A stretch of 64,000 bases of DNA from Yamagishiella unicocca (GCA_003116995.1 BDSL01000023.1:868001-932000); one strand, 5' to 3'; shown: positions 13,501 to 24,359, counted from the first letter of the stretch. Translations and numbers: made by a program. The notes: a model not told the origin generated them from the sequence alone.

Positions 13501-13849
13501 TCCAGACCAGAAGATAGAACCACCGGGCACATCAGTTAATTAGTGGGCCCCAGACCATCGGTGTAATCGCCGATTCCGATGCGGCTTCAACAGGGGGACA
13601 CGTTGCCGAGCAGTAGCGGTAGCCGTTACAGGCTTCAAGGGAGCCGACGCCCCTTGTTCCAGGTCTGGAGACGCTGACACCCCTAAGGGGTGACCCTTTC
13701 CTCCAGGTCTGGAGACGCTGGGGAGTCGACACCCATTGTTCCAGCCATCCGCAACGGGGATGTGAGCTCCACCCGCAGGCCCTCGAGCGCCCCCAATGGG
13801 GGCCCCCCATGCACTCCCGCCACCGCCGGAGCTCCAAGAAGACCCTCAC
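10505..13849. other. Gene-poor region, no supported gene
   Basis: No exon chain or domain could be assembled on either strand. Between 11.3 and 12.4 kb several long ORFs overlap in three minus frames and two plus frames. That pattern suggests compositional bias or decayed mobile-element DNA more than a gene. At 12536-12562 there is a 27-bp block repeated at 14496-14522. Confidence 0.4.
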
Positions 13850-14522
13850 CTCCTTGTCGGTGTTGCGGAGGCCGCGGCACACGCGCTGGGGATACACTGC
13901 TGCCTGCACATATGGCCAGGTGTACGAGGAGGTGGACTGGATCTCCTGGGGGCTGTTAACTGCTTCCCGGGAACTACATCGACCAGTTTCGACCGACGAA
14001 GCGCTGGGTCCCTTGTTGGGGATGGTAGCGATACTAGGGATGGATGAAGAGAGAGACGCGTGAGCTGGAGGGATGTGACGACATGGCTGGCAGTAGGCAC
14101 GGCACTGCGCGTTCCGTTCGTGCCGACTTGGCGCACTGTAACCATCGCACTGAAGCAACGTAAATTCGAGGACGGCTCGGGAGCAGTGTCCCGGGACCGG
14201 CGTGTCATATCGTAGGCGCCCAGCCTCTCGCGTTCACCGCCTGTAGCCAGCCCACGCGCCGGGGTACAGGTACAGGCTCAACACAGCAGTCTTGGTCTGT
14301 CACAGACACTAGGTGTAACAGGCTTGCCACAGCAGGCACATGCTTACCGCCGTCCCATCCTGTTGCGAACATGGGCCCCCAGCCCTCCATCCCAATGTGA
14401 CGAGAACCCATGTCCGCTCCCACCCACCCACTGTGTACGTCACGTTCACCACCTGCCAGCCCAGGCGCTGCAGGTGGCGCCTCTTCATCACTGACAGGCC
14501 CAACTGGTACCGTAATACAACA
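13850..14522 (-). other. Exon-like fragments including a RAP-like motif
   Basis: On the minus strand 14453-14522 reads AVVLRYQLGLSVMKRRHLQR followed by LGWQVVNV. This resembles the core of RAP domains (KRRxLxxLGWxVVxV), which end many algal octotricopeptide (OPR) RNA-binding proteins. A consensus acceptor at 14504-14506 and donor after 14453 would instead make 14453-14503 a 51-bp phase-0 exon. A second candidate phase-0 exon lies at 13850-13903 (AAVYPQRVCRGLRNTDKE). No OPR repeats are visible upstream. It may be the 3' end of the coiled-coil gene or a stray RAP gene fragment. Confidence 0.3.
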
Positions 14523-14692
14523 GCCTAGGCAAAGTCAAGCGCAGGTCAAGCGCACATCATCATGCCCAAGCAGACGTAGCGGTTTAGGATTATTTTCCAC
14601 GCTCTCGCCCCCTAAGACCCATTCCGGTAGTATAACCCCCATTAGACCGAGCTGCGACAGACGGAGGTGCGAGTACGACAGGACCTCCTTAC

Positions 14693-16323
14693 CTGGTCGC
14701 GTGCTGAGTCGCGCTGAGCGCAGGCGTCTTGCAGCCGCTGTAACACGCAGGCCAGCTTCTCGCTCCCTAAACATCCTCCCCTCCTCCCGGCGGGCCTCAT
14801 GGCCGCGTTGACAAACCCTGAAGATGGCTTTGTAGCACTCGATGTCTGAGGCGTCCCAGCCGGCAGCCCCCTCGTGCTCGGCGGTGCGTGTTAAGCCGCT
14901 TTATTACCTCCGACTCCATCGCCTATCCAAGGACGAGAGTCAGCGCATAGTTAGGCAGGCTGACCCATGGAAACTGGGCACGAGGTGGTGGGAACGAAGC
15001 CGCAAGACGAGCGTGCATAGCAAGGTTAAGCGATTAGTGAAACATAAATGTGCCTCCATCCGGATGACGGCGGCATGCCACAACACAGCACGTTACTCTG
15101 CACACCAGGTGCAGGTTCCGATACCAGGCGTGACAGGCGTCTTCCTAATACGGGTGCCCTCAAACCTGTAGGAGCAGCCACTACTGCTACGACAGGTAAC
15201 GCATCTTATGGTACGGCTGGCGAAGCGCGCCCTTAGCTCCCCTTGCACGAGCAGCCGGAACCCATTGCACTTTGCTCAGCAATCATGCATCAATCCCAGG
15301 AGGGAGGCCTCTTTAAGACCACCAACCTGCCGCACTTTCTCATGCGCGCGCCGTTCCACCGCACCCGCCTCTTGCATGTCTTCGAGTGTACCACTGCCGA
15401 TAATCGCCTCCAGCTTTCATTAGCTCGCCATCACGGCCCACCTCAGAGCGCAATGCTGCCAGGTGGAGCGGGCCTGCGTTGGTAATGGGCGCGTCAAGGC
15501 ACAACGCGTAAGACCCAAATTCGATTTGGGTCAGCAGGCTATCTTGACGTCTTTGAGGTAAGGTCGGTGCAGAGGGTACATCGCTGGCTCTTCCAATGTG
15601 CAACTACCGGTATATACCCAAATTCGATTTGGGTCAGCAGGCTGTCCGGACGTTTTTAAGGGACGGAGACGAGGTAGGGTTCCTCGCTGGCTCCCACTGT
15701 ATCGATTACGTACAACAAATGTGCAGCTACCGGTATCGCCCTGTGTTATCCCCCCTCCGCCGTGGTCCTCGTTGCAACCCTATCACCTGCTGCAGCGTTT
15801 GGAGCATGTCTAGGATCGTACGTGGTCTTGGAGTGACAGCCCCGGAGTGCCTGCCGGGGTCGAGGATCCGGCGCTCGTGCTCGCAGCCATGGCCGCGGAC
15901 TGCACCGCCTGTACTGCCACAGCGCCGCTTGCGGCTGCTGAGGCGGTAGCCAGTTCGCGGTCCTTGGCCTACAGCAGCGGGTCCATAGGCACCGCGTTTG
16001 GGAAATTGAGGTCAGACCACGCACGCACAGCAGCCATTACGTTATGTTCGTCTATGTGTAGCGGTTTGGGGATTCCCCTTGGTCCCACAGCGCATCCCTG
16101 GATTGCGCGGCGGTTACGCACCTGTCCGCGAGCTTCGTTGCGGTCGGCGCAGGCGCCCTGCAGGATCTGGATGCAATCAGGGTTCATCTCGTAGTATCCT
16201 TGTCGACCTTGCCCCGTTAGCAAATGAGCTGGCCAATGTCGGTCCAAGGCTTGAGGAGCAGTCGCCGCCTCGGAGGCCTTCCGATTAACTGCCTCCTCAA
16301 AGGAACCAAGCCGCTCCCTGATC
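14693..16323 (-). CDS. Unidentified coiled-coil protein, partial exon set
   Basis: I do not recognise this gene. Four exons have good splice sites and alpha-helical, charge-rich translations: 16122 to about 16323 (ERLGSFEEAVNRKASEAAT ... NEARGQ), 15822-15968 (AKDRELATASAAASGAVAVQ ..., Ala/Ser-rich), 15327-15413 (LEAIIGSGTLEDMQEAGAVE ... EKVRQ) and 14693-14766 (KLACVLQRLQDACAQRDSAR). Most boundaries are phase 0. The last exon expects phase 1, so at least one exon between 14766 and 15327 is missing from my model. Neither the start nor the stop is fixed. It is divergent from the kinesin gene, from which it is separated by a duplicated promoter-like block. A structural or cytoskeletal role is possible only by analogy with other coiled coils. 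Confidence 0.45.
15515..15735. repeat. Diverged tandem duplication with palindromic core
   Basis: Two units of about 100-120 bp start at about 15515 and 15617. Each begins CCCAAATTCGATTTGGG (7-bp arms, 3-bp loop) followed by TCAGCAGGCT and ends in ATGTGCA(A/G)CTACCGGTAT. They lie in an intron of the coiled-coil gene. Confidence 0.8.
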
Positions 16324-16582
16324 ACCCCAGCGCCTTAAGACGCACGCATGGCAGTCAGCTCAGGTAGAGATCCGAGGTGGGGCAGATGATCAGGCATGCA
16401 CCTTGCTTGCGTGACGGTGCTATCGCCATGTCTTCGTATGTAGCGGCAAATATTTTTGCATATTTTGCATAATGTGTGTATCTGATAAGATCATGCAATA
16501 TAACCTATGACCATTGACGTGGGTAAGCATCCCGTAACCGTTCGCCGACAGCTTTTGGCACGCAGCATGACAGCGGGGACAG

Positions 16583-16658
16583 CATGGGCCATTCATTTTC
16601 GGTTCGCGCGCACGCGGTCCCATGGGCCTTACATTTTCGGTTCGCGCCGACGCGGTCC
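16583..16658. repeat. 38-bp tandem duplication in divergent promoter region
   Basis: Two adjacent 38-bp copies (16583-16620, 16621-16658) sharing CATTTTCGGTTCGCGC and ACGCGGTCC, with a few mismatches. They sit between the divergent coiled-coil gene and the kinesin gene. An ACATAAATA sequence just downstream could be the kinesin TATA element. Confidence 0.75.
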
Positions 16659-16967
16659 CATCAAAAGCGCGATACATAAATAGCTTCAGAATACAGTTAA
16701 CCTGTGTTTGCTTTCACGGGAACTGCGAACGGACGCTCCGAACTGGGTCAAGTGGGAAGCAGTCGATCTGGGTCAAGGTATGTTTGCTGGGTGCGCTGCT
16801 TATTTGTCGCCCCGGAATATCTATCCTTCCGGTAAGGGAATAAGCTGATGGGCTGCTGCTGGGTTTTCCAGGCATGCCATAATCGGGTATGGTTCTGCTG
16901 CCGCTTTTTTCTTATGCCTGCACAGGCGGAGAGTCCGGTGTGCGGCAGTCCCCCGCCGTCTCGAAAA

Positions 16968-19900
16968 ATGACCTACAGTCGGCACTTCTGTTCCGCGGAC
17001 GGCAAATACGTCGGGTCCAAAGTGTGGTATAGAGTCTATGACGCCGACGGGCTGGCGACGAAGTTCATCGTAATCAATCGCGAAGAGCGATACTTCGCGC
17101 CCGGGCTGCTGTTTGACAGCTGGAGCGCGTCGAGAGAGAAGCCCTACGACAGAATATGTTACACCTGCGCCAAGCAGGTAGAGGCCGCGGCCTTAGGCCA
17201 TGGCCGCGGACTCAGCTGAGTCAGCATCAGCGCTGCTGGTTGCGGATGCCGGCATCCGCAACCAGCAGCGCTGATGCTGACTCAGATGCAGCACCTGATA
17301 TCACAAGGCCACCCTTCTCTGAGGGTGTACGGAGCGAGTTGGAGCGCACAGACAACAACCTCGAGGAGCAGATTGGCAAGGTCAGTAATGTTGGGTACCG
17401 TGAGGGCCGGCGTCGTTAAAGCCGTGCAAAAGCTGTAATCACTGGCACGCACATTCCATTGGTGTTTTGCGTGTTTTTGTGCAACAAGGCTTACGTTCAA
17501 AACGCAGTTAATATTAGGTGATGCAACATCCGTTGGGGGCATTATGTCTTGCTTGGAGCCGAACTATGGAGCCATTTCCGTCCAAACAACGATTGCTTGC
17601 CAACACGCACACCACACCCTGCTCTACTTCTGGCTTAGATCCAGAAGTACAACACCGCTCTGCAAGCGGACCTCACAGCGGAGAAGGCACGGCAGGATGA
17701 GGTGCAGCGCGCCAATGCCCAGCTGCAAGACCAGGCGGCGGAGCTTGGCGGCAAGCTCCGCAGCCTTGAGCAGAGACTGGCATACGAGCAGGTGAGTGGA
17801 ATCCCGCAGTCATGTCGCTGACGCGCCGTTTACACAACGGCCATGCCGTTTACACAACGGCCACGCCGTCTACACAATGGCCACGCCGTCTACGCAACGG
17901 CCACGCCGTCTACGCAACGGCCACGCCGTCTACGCAACAGCCACACAACGGCCACGCCGTCTACGCAACAGCCACGTTATGACCAAACGCACCATCGACA
18001 ACGAAATGCGGGCGTGCCCTTCACATGCCCCCGCTGGTGGCCACTCCGCATCGCACAAGCACGTAAGGATAAGCCAGTTTGCAGGGGAATGTTAGATCCA
18101 GCACATAAAATTTGGGCTGCAACTCAATTATGCTGTCGCAGGCGCTCTTCTGCTGACGCCCAGGTCTTCCTGATAGTGCTATCAGAGTACTCGAATCGTC
18201 GTCTTGCCTGCTCACCTCGCTGTCCATGACACACGCGCAGGAACAAGTGACAAAGCTGCGTGAAGACCTAGACAACACGCGGCAGGAGCGCGAGCGAGCG
18301 GTGGCAGACGCGGCTAAAGCAAACGAGGATCTGGACAGGCAAGCAGTGTCACTCATGGGAATGGACAGGCAGTATGCGGATTTATGAGGCCGGATACGAT
18401 GGGGATATCAACATTGCAACTGTGTCTTACGCTGTTTAAGGGCGGCGCTCTGTTGGCATTAACAAGCGACTTCGCGATGACATTTGAAAGCGGTGGGCTG
18501 AACTTTCATGTGTTGCCCCAGGGTTCGCACCGCTGGGGGCAAGAGCATGGAGACACTCGAGGCCCAGCTATCCATGCAGGTGTGAAAATGTCGGAACATA
18601 TTTAGTACCTGTCTACCTACATCAACAACAGATAGCAACAGTTTCAGTAGTATGCGTTATTTATGTTCTTTTGCAACCAAGTTTGGTGCTGATGCCAGGA
18701 GCTCGTGCATCATCCTGATCCCGGCCGTTTGCCCCGTCCTCAGCAAAAACTGTTCGTCTCCATGCGGGAGGAGCTGGTTGGCACGAAAGAGAGCCGGGCC
18801 ATGGCCGACGCGACGGCAGAGTCGTGCGCGGCACAGATCAAGGAGCTGAAGGTGAGGGGGATCCAACGAGCGCTGTCCATGCTTGTGGCTCGCGGTCTCG
18901 ACGAAGCGCAAGTCGCCCCTACTCTGTTGTTGTACATCTTCGCCACAGGCCCAAATGGAGAGCTTGCAGGATTCGCTCACGGATGCTGGGCGAAGAGTGT
19001 ACGAGCTCATCCGTAGGAAGCTGCACAACGTCATCCAGGTGCGGTGCAAAGATGGGAAACAATAGCATGCTCACCGTGCTACGCGGATCTGGATCGATCC
19101 CCATTTCCCCGAGCCGCATGGCATTTACCGGTAGGTTCCAAGGCGGCTCTGTGTCGGTTTGCTATGCGCAGGACCTCAAGGGCAACATTCGCGTCTACTG
19201 CCGCGTTCAGCCGGTCATCAGCTCCGGGGAGGCTGCGGACGCGTCGCACGATTCGGAGCTGTCCATGGACTTCCCCATCTCGGGCGACCTGCTTGGCCGT
19301 GGACTCAGCGTTGCTGTCCCAGGGAGCCGCGCAGGACAGCCAATCCAGGTCAGTCGAAGATCGTGTGCTCAAGCCATGATGGCTGAGATTTGGGTCGGCT
19401 ATTCGCAGAGATTTGGGTCGGCTATCTCGGTACAAACAAATTAGCCACTTCGTTGCATTTTGCCGCATGGCGGTAAATAATCGTAAATTGGCATCTGGCA
19501 CCCCATGACGCGCTCTGGGATACGTGTCTCGGCTGTGTCACTACCTCGTTAGCTGAAGGCGTGCCCGGACCTTTCCCAACCACCTGCACAGAAGCACAAC
19601 TTTGCCTTCGATCGGGTCTTCAGCCCTGGCGCGACCAAGACATGGTATTCGACGGAATCGCGGAGCTGGTCCAGAGCGCATTGGACGGCCACAAGGTGCG
19701 GTATGAAACTATGTCATGCAATCCATGACGGATGTGCCAATTGAGGGGGGCGACGGATGTGCCACTTGAAGAGGTGTGCTATTTGTTCACTTTTCCGCCT
19801 CAACGGCTGCGTAGGTGTGCATCTTCGCGTACGGACAAACTGGCAGCGGCAAGACCTTCACCATGCTTGGCAACCGCGACCAGCCCGGCGTCATCCCGCG

Positions 19901-21356
19901 GGCCATGCAGCAGATCTTCCAGAGCGGCCAGAAGCTCGCGGCACAGGACTGGCAGTTCAACATGCAGGTACGGCCCTGTTTGTGGCTTCGCAAGGTTGTG
20001 TACCGAAGGCTTATTACACGCGTGTTGATGCACTGCACCATCCAGGCCAGCATACTCGAGGTCTATAGCGAGGAAATCCGGGACCTTCTCAGTCGCCGTA
20101 AGGGCGACAACAAGAAGTACCAGGTCCGTTTCGTCCCTTCAATTTGCGATTTACAGTAGTGGGGCGGTTCTTCGGCGTCGAAGTGTAGGTGAACTCAGAT
20201 TGTGGGCCCGTCTCCACGGAACTTCTTCCTGAAGACTCGTTGTCGACCTGCGTTTGCCTCATTAGGTGGCCCACGACACAAGCGGCGTGACCTCGGTTCG
20301 CGACCTCACCGTGGTGGACGTCAACCGGCCAGAGGCAATTGAAGAGCTACTGGCCCAGGCCATGGAAAAGAGGTTAGCATGTCTCTTGACCGATGGATGT
20401 AGACAGCCCCAGATAGCGATGCTCTTAGTCAAACCGTACGGCCCTAATTAGGGGCAACAGATATGTTTCGCTTGGGCGCTGCCTAAGCATCGTTATTCCC
20501 CTGATATTTCCCCCGCAGAGCCGTTGGCTGCACGGCGCTGAACGCGCAGTCTTCGCGCAGCCATATGGTCTTCCTTCTGCGGATTGAGGGACGCAACACG
20601 CGCACGGACGTCAAGGTGGGAAATCCTCAATGTCGTTGTCAGGAATTATTAACCGCCTCATGGGGCATGCCTCATTGGCCTTCCCCCTCGACTTGAGTAC
20701 CACCATGCCTTGTTTCCTGGAACTGCCACGAACACTATACGTTATGCTTGCACGTCGCATGGACCCCACCGGGCAGGTGTCTGGAGCTTTGAACCTCATC
20801 GACCTGGCTGGATCCGAGCGGGTAAAGGAGAGCGGCGCTACGGGCCAGCGGCTGAAGGAAGCGCAGGCAATCAACAAGAGCCTGAGCGCGTTGGGTAAGT
20901 GTCTCGCTGGCAAGCGGGTAGAAAACTCCGTGTTTGGGGGGTTTGGTATAAACACCGGTTTTGGGGGTTTAAACATGCGTGGTGGTATGTACAGATCTAG
21001 CATGATCTCTTGCCTATTTGTCATGACGTGATGCCCTATCCCAATGGGAGTTTTGTGCCAACACACCGACACGTTCTTCGTCGCCATGTCACTATTTCAG
21101 GCGACGTCATCATGGCGCTTGCCAACAAGCAGGATCCAAAGAGCACAACGACTCGTTGGCAAACTCGCGAGTTGGCGCAACGTTGAGGAACATGAGCGTT
21201 TTTTAGTCTCCGCCGAGGCAGGGCTGCAGCAGGTACGTGAGCTTGGAGTTCCGAAACGGCACATGCTCCGTTGTGCTCTTTGCGGTTTGGCGCAAAGGTG
21301 AAAGCATGCGAGTTGAACGTTCCCAAGAAGAACGTCATTGTTCCGCGCGGGTACAC
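16968..21356 (+). CDS. Kinesin-14 (C-terminal, minus-end motor), disrupted
   Basis: This is a microtubule motor of the kinesin-14 (KIFC1/Ncd/KatA) type, expected in the spindle or cytoplasm. Exons: 16926-17177 (ATG 16968), about 17216-17380, 17645-17791, 18241-18338, 18522-18579, 18744-18851, 18949-19038, 19172-19348, 19592-19695, 19815-19967, 20046-20123, 20266-20372, 20519-20615, 20777-20894, 21101-21132, then the end at 21269-21356. Coiled coil fills the first half. The neck reads [20 protein letters not shown], the P-loop GQTGSGKT, switch I NAQSSRSH and switch II DLAGSE. Two lesions are visible. Exon 19592-19695 is 104 bp although both flanks are phase 0, so one base is missing near 19631-19636. 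The block 21133-21268 is inverted and carries a stop. The tail [13 protein letters not shown] reads normally. The first exon ([20 protein letters not shown]) has no known relative and could belong to another gene. One intron is GC-AG. Confidence 0.85.
17216..17285. repeat. Perfect 70-bp palindrome
   Basis: Two 35-bp arms meet without a spacer between 17250 and 17251 (GATGCC|GGCATC). The right arm is the coding sequence ...[14 protein letters not shown]. The left arm is its exact inverted copy. The left boundary coincides with the only upstream AG that gives a phase-0 acceptor for this exon. Confidence 0.97.
17823..17975. repeat. 20-bp minisatellite in kinesin intron
   Basis: About seven copies of GCCGTCTACGCAACGGCCAC-like units between the exons ending at 17791 and starting at 18241. 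Part of each unit is self-complementary (GCCGT...ACGGC). Confidence 0.9.
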
Positions 21357-21491
21357 CTAGGACGTCCGGACCCAAGACCGATTGCGTTCCTGGTTTCATT
21401 TCCTTAGGACCTGTGTGCAAGTTGCACCCTAAGGCTAGTGCCTGTGGAGGAACGTATTCGTTGCTGCCGCCACATAATGTTGTACATGACC

Positions 21492-21496
21492 TGTAA
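21492..21496 (+). terminator. TGTAA poly(A) signal of kinesin gene
   Basis: First TGTAA after the kinesin stop at 21356, giving a 3' UTR of about 150 bp. Confidence 0.55.
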
Positions 21497-21884
21497 CTCA
21501 CGGTGGTTGTCCGCCCGGTTACACTAATCAGTGTCTTTCAACGACCCGGGGTTTAGTCGGGTTATCCTGCTGTATATGGCCTGGAGCGAGGGACTGAGGT
21601 TAACAGGGCTGGCGGCACCTATTGCACGGTCCTTGGTGCTAATGGCTGTTGTCTGCGTCTCTTCTATGGTATGTAGGTGACGCTTTGGCAAAGCTGGCTC
21701 TGCGGGCATTACGTCTGCATATGAGGCTTTTATGGATGTAAGTTTTGCTCTTGAGAACCTAGCATGACAAACTTTCCAGTGGGTCCCTGTAACCCTACAA
21801 ACTCACCAGCTAGGCGATACACAGCATGTAACAAGCTTGATACAGGGCCCAAGCTTGATACAGGGTCCCAGGGACAACTCAACC

Positions 21885-22048
21885 TCAGACCGATACGGCC
21901 CCAATTTCAAGTGCTTCGCAGCAACAGTGGGTCCCAAACGCAAGGAAGTGCAGTGCCGTAGATCGATCTCTACAAGCTGGCCGAAAACAATGCGGAAAAG
22001 GGAAGGAAACAAAGTTTCCAGTGGGTCCCTGTAACCATGGCAAGACAC
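21885..22048. repeat. 164-bp direct repeat, copy 1
   Basis: Matches 23775-23938 with four mismatches. Begins TCAGACCGATACGGCCCC and ends CATGGCAAGACAC. Confidence 0.95.
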
Positions 22049-23451
22049 CGCAGGCACACCCGCCAAAGCGCCAACCGCACCCGCCACCTCAGCGGTCCCG
22101 GCCTCCTTCGCGTAATGGCCACCACCACCGCCGTCGTCTGGCCGCTCATTAGCACTGAAGCCTGCCCTCCGGCACCGGCTTTTGAGGCGCATTCGCGACA
22201 CCGGTTTGCATGACTGCGAACGCAGCTGGCGTACATTATTTGGTGGGCGGTATGGTGTCACATTGACCCACGTGGCGTTGGCGATATAACTTCCGGGACC
22301 AAGGGTGTTTCCAAGGGATTCTACGGGATTTCGATGTTTAGTTATATCATTAGTTATGTCGGGGCAGCACTGTCGTGTAGTGCGTTAATACCTGGTGACG
22401 CGGCATGCGCATGTGCGGACAGACGGTTGGACTTGGTTGGTTGCGTGGGATGGCGCGTATGCTGCCCAAGCTGCCGTCTGCGACATCAATAGTACGCATA
22501 TGGTAGTACTAGTAACTGTTGTTGTTGCAGACGGTATTGCAGAAGCTGCATCCGGAGGTTGCGGATGGGGTAGTGTGAACAAACGAGTAAACAAACTGCA
22601 GGACGACGCGCATGGACGGCTGCGTCTGGACACGCTTATGGTTGCACCGCATTGTGCGCATTAGAGAGCTGGAATTGTTGTGATGATGACGAATTGCGAG
22701 ATGACATGGCCGCGAGGGCATTCATTTTTACTAATGCTGTTATGGCGACTACGCGGCAGGCAGAGCGGTGGCTATGACGGGTTGGTTTGCGCACTACCAC
22801 GGCAGCATGGCGCTTGCAGCATAGACACTCCCTATGGCGTTTACGGGATGCGAGATTTCTAGAGGTTTACTAGGTAGATGGTTACATCTGTGACACGATG
22901 CATCGGCCCTATAAGGTCGTAAAGCTCTAGCAGTAGTCAGGAGATAGGGGAGTCAGCACTAAATACTCCTTATAGGTATCTGCCATCCGTGGTGAACCAG
23001 CAGGGATACTAGCTAGGATTTTAACATTTTTTCCCCATATGCACATCGGACTTTGCGGCATTCCTCTGTCCCGTCGTGTAATTATTTTTTCTTCTCTGCC
23101 TTGGCTATCTTTATCCACTGCACAATGCATCCTAAGTTGGATTAGGCCAGCCACCCCCCCGGCACTGTTCCCGACCAAGGGGTGGGAGGGGTTGGTCCCC
23201 AACACCCTCTGTTGCGGGTCGTTCAGGGCCGACTAGTGTCTGTTGGCCCGGCGCCCAGTTGTAAGGGGTCGGGTTAGGCCGCGGCTGGCCGGTGCTCCTG
23301 CGGGAGCTCCCTTTCTGCTCCTCCTCCCTTCGGGCTGGGTGCTGGCCTGGTGTGGGAGAAATTTTCTTGGGTCTCAGGTGGGAGGCTTCTGTTCGACTTG
23401 TTGCGGCGCTCGGCTGATTGTTCTGATCGAGGGGCTCCTTCTTACTTCTAC

Positions 23452-23575
23452 ACCCCCCTTGTTTTGCTGTCGTCCCTAGGGTTTTGTATATAGGGGTCAA
23501 ACCGCGGGCGGCGGTCTCACCGCCTTGTTTTTCCGTTGTCATTAGGGCTTGGTATCTCGGCGTCAAACTGCGCAA
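23452..23575. repeat. Imperfect tandem repeat, about 65-bp unit
   Basis: Two units share CCTTGTTTT, TAGGG(C/T)TT, GTAT, GGCGTCAAAC-type blocks. On the minus strand both read LTPxYxxLxTTxKQGG. Confidence 0.7.
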
Positions 23576-23774
23576 ACAGCTGCCCGCCATGAAGCGGACC
23601 ATTGCGCAGCAGCGCGCGTCCTCGCTTTGCTGAGCCAACCCGCGGGTCCGCCGCACCAAGCTGGGCCACCTCCTGCTTATCCGGGCTGAAAGGGTCCACC
23701 ACCACGACCACCATCGTCGTCACTAGTGAATCTGGCCTGCTAATCCTACAAATTGTGACGCGTTTCGTGGGAAG

Positions 23775-23938
23775 TCAGACCGGTACGGCCCCAATTTCAA
23801 GTGCTTCGCAGCAACAGTGGGTCCCAAACGCAAGGAAGTGCAGTGCCGTAGATCGATCTCTACAAACTGGCCGAAAACAATGCGGAAAAGGGAAGGAAAC
23901 AAAGTTTCCAGTGGGTCCTTGTAACCATGCCAAGACAC
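23775..23938. repeat. 164-bp direct repeat, copy 2
   Basis: Same orientation as copy 1, with starts 1890 bp apart. Differences are at CGRTACGG, AARCTGG, TCCYT and CATGS. Confidence 0.95.
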
Positions 23939-24359
23939 TATTTGACTTTGGGTCCCTGTAACCCTGTCCCACTGTCGATTCACTTTGGTAGTAGTAACGG
24001 TTACAGTGGTATTGGTATTGGAGGGACCAGAGACGTACGGACTAGCCATCTAGCCTAGAGTGGCACAGCCGTTACACGTGGTCGGCTAGCGTTGCGCTCC
24101 GCTAACGACAGCCCTTGCGCTCGGGCATCGACATGAGTGTCTAAGGTAACAGCAAAGGGTCCTACACGCGGCCTACGGCTAAGCAGCCTGCCCAGACTGC
24201 CGGGCTGACAGCTGTCACGCAACTGACAGCCGACCTACCAACTAACTGACAGGCGGCCTCTCACAGCCCCCTGGGTCGGCGCGACACCCTATCGCACCAA
24301 CAGATAGTTCGTCGTTAGTGAGGCACTCTTCCGCGAGAGCTTCACACGCTTCACCAACG

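Larger units (their letters stand above)
21500..24359. other. Repeat-rich intergenic region, probable mobile-element debris
   Basis: No gene could be assembled. The region contains two 164-bp direct repeats, other dispersed copies of GTGGGTCCCTGTAACC (21779, 22021, 23911 and a variant at 23949), a doubled CAAGCTTGATACAGGGYCC, and a tandem array at 23452-23575. A minus-strand stretch at about 23555-23720 reads like a coding exon (VDPFSPDKQEVAQLG) but joins nothing I can find. Confidence 0.45.

Noticed and set aside
21885..23938. LTR retrotransposon with 164-bp terminal repeats
   Set aside because: The repeats do not start TG or end CA, no reverse transcriptase or integrase coding was found between them, and no target-site duplication was seen.
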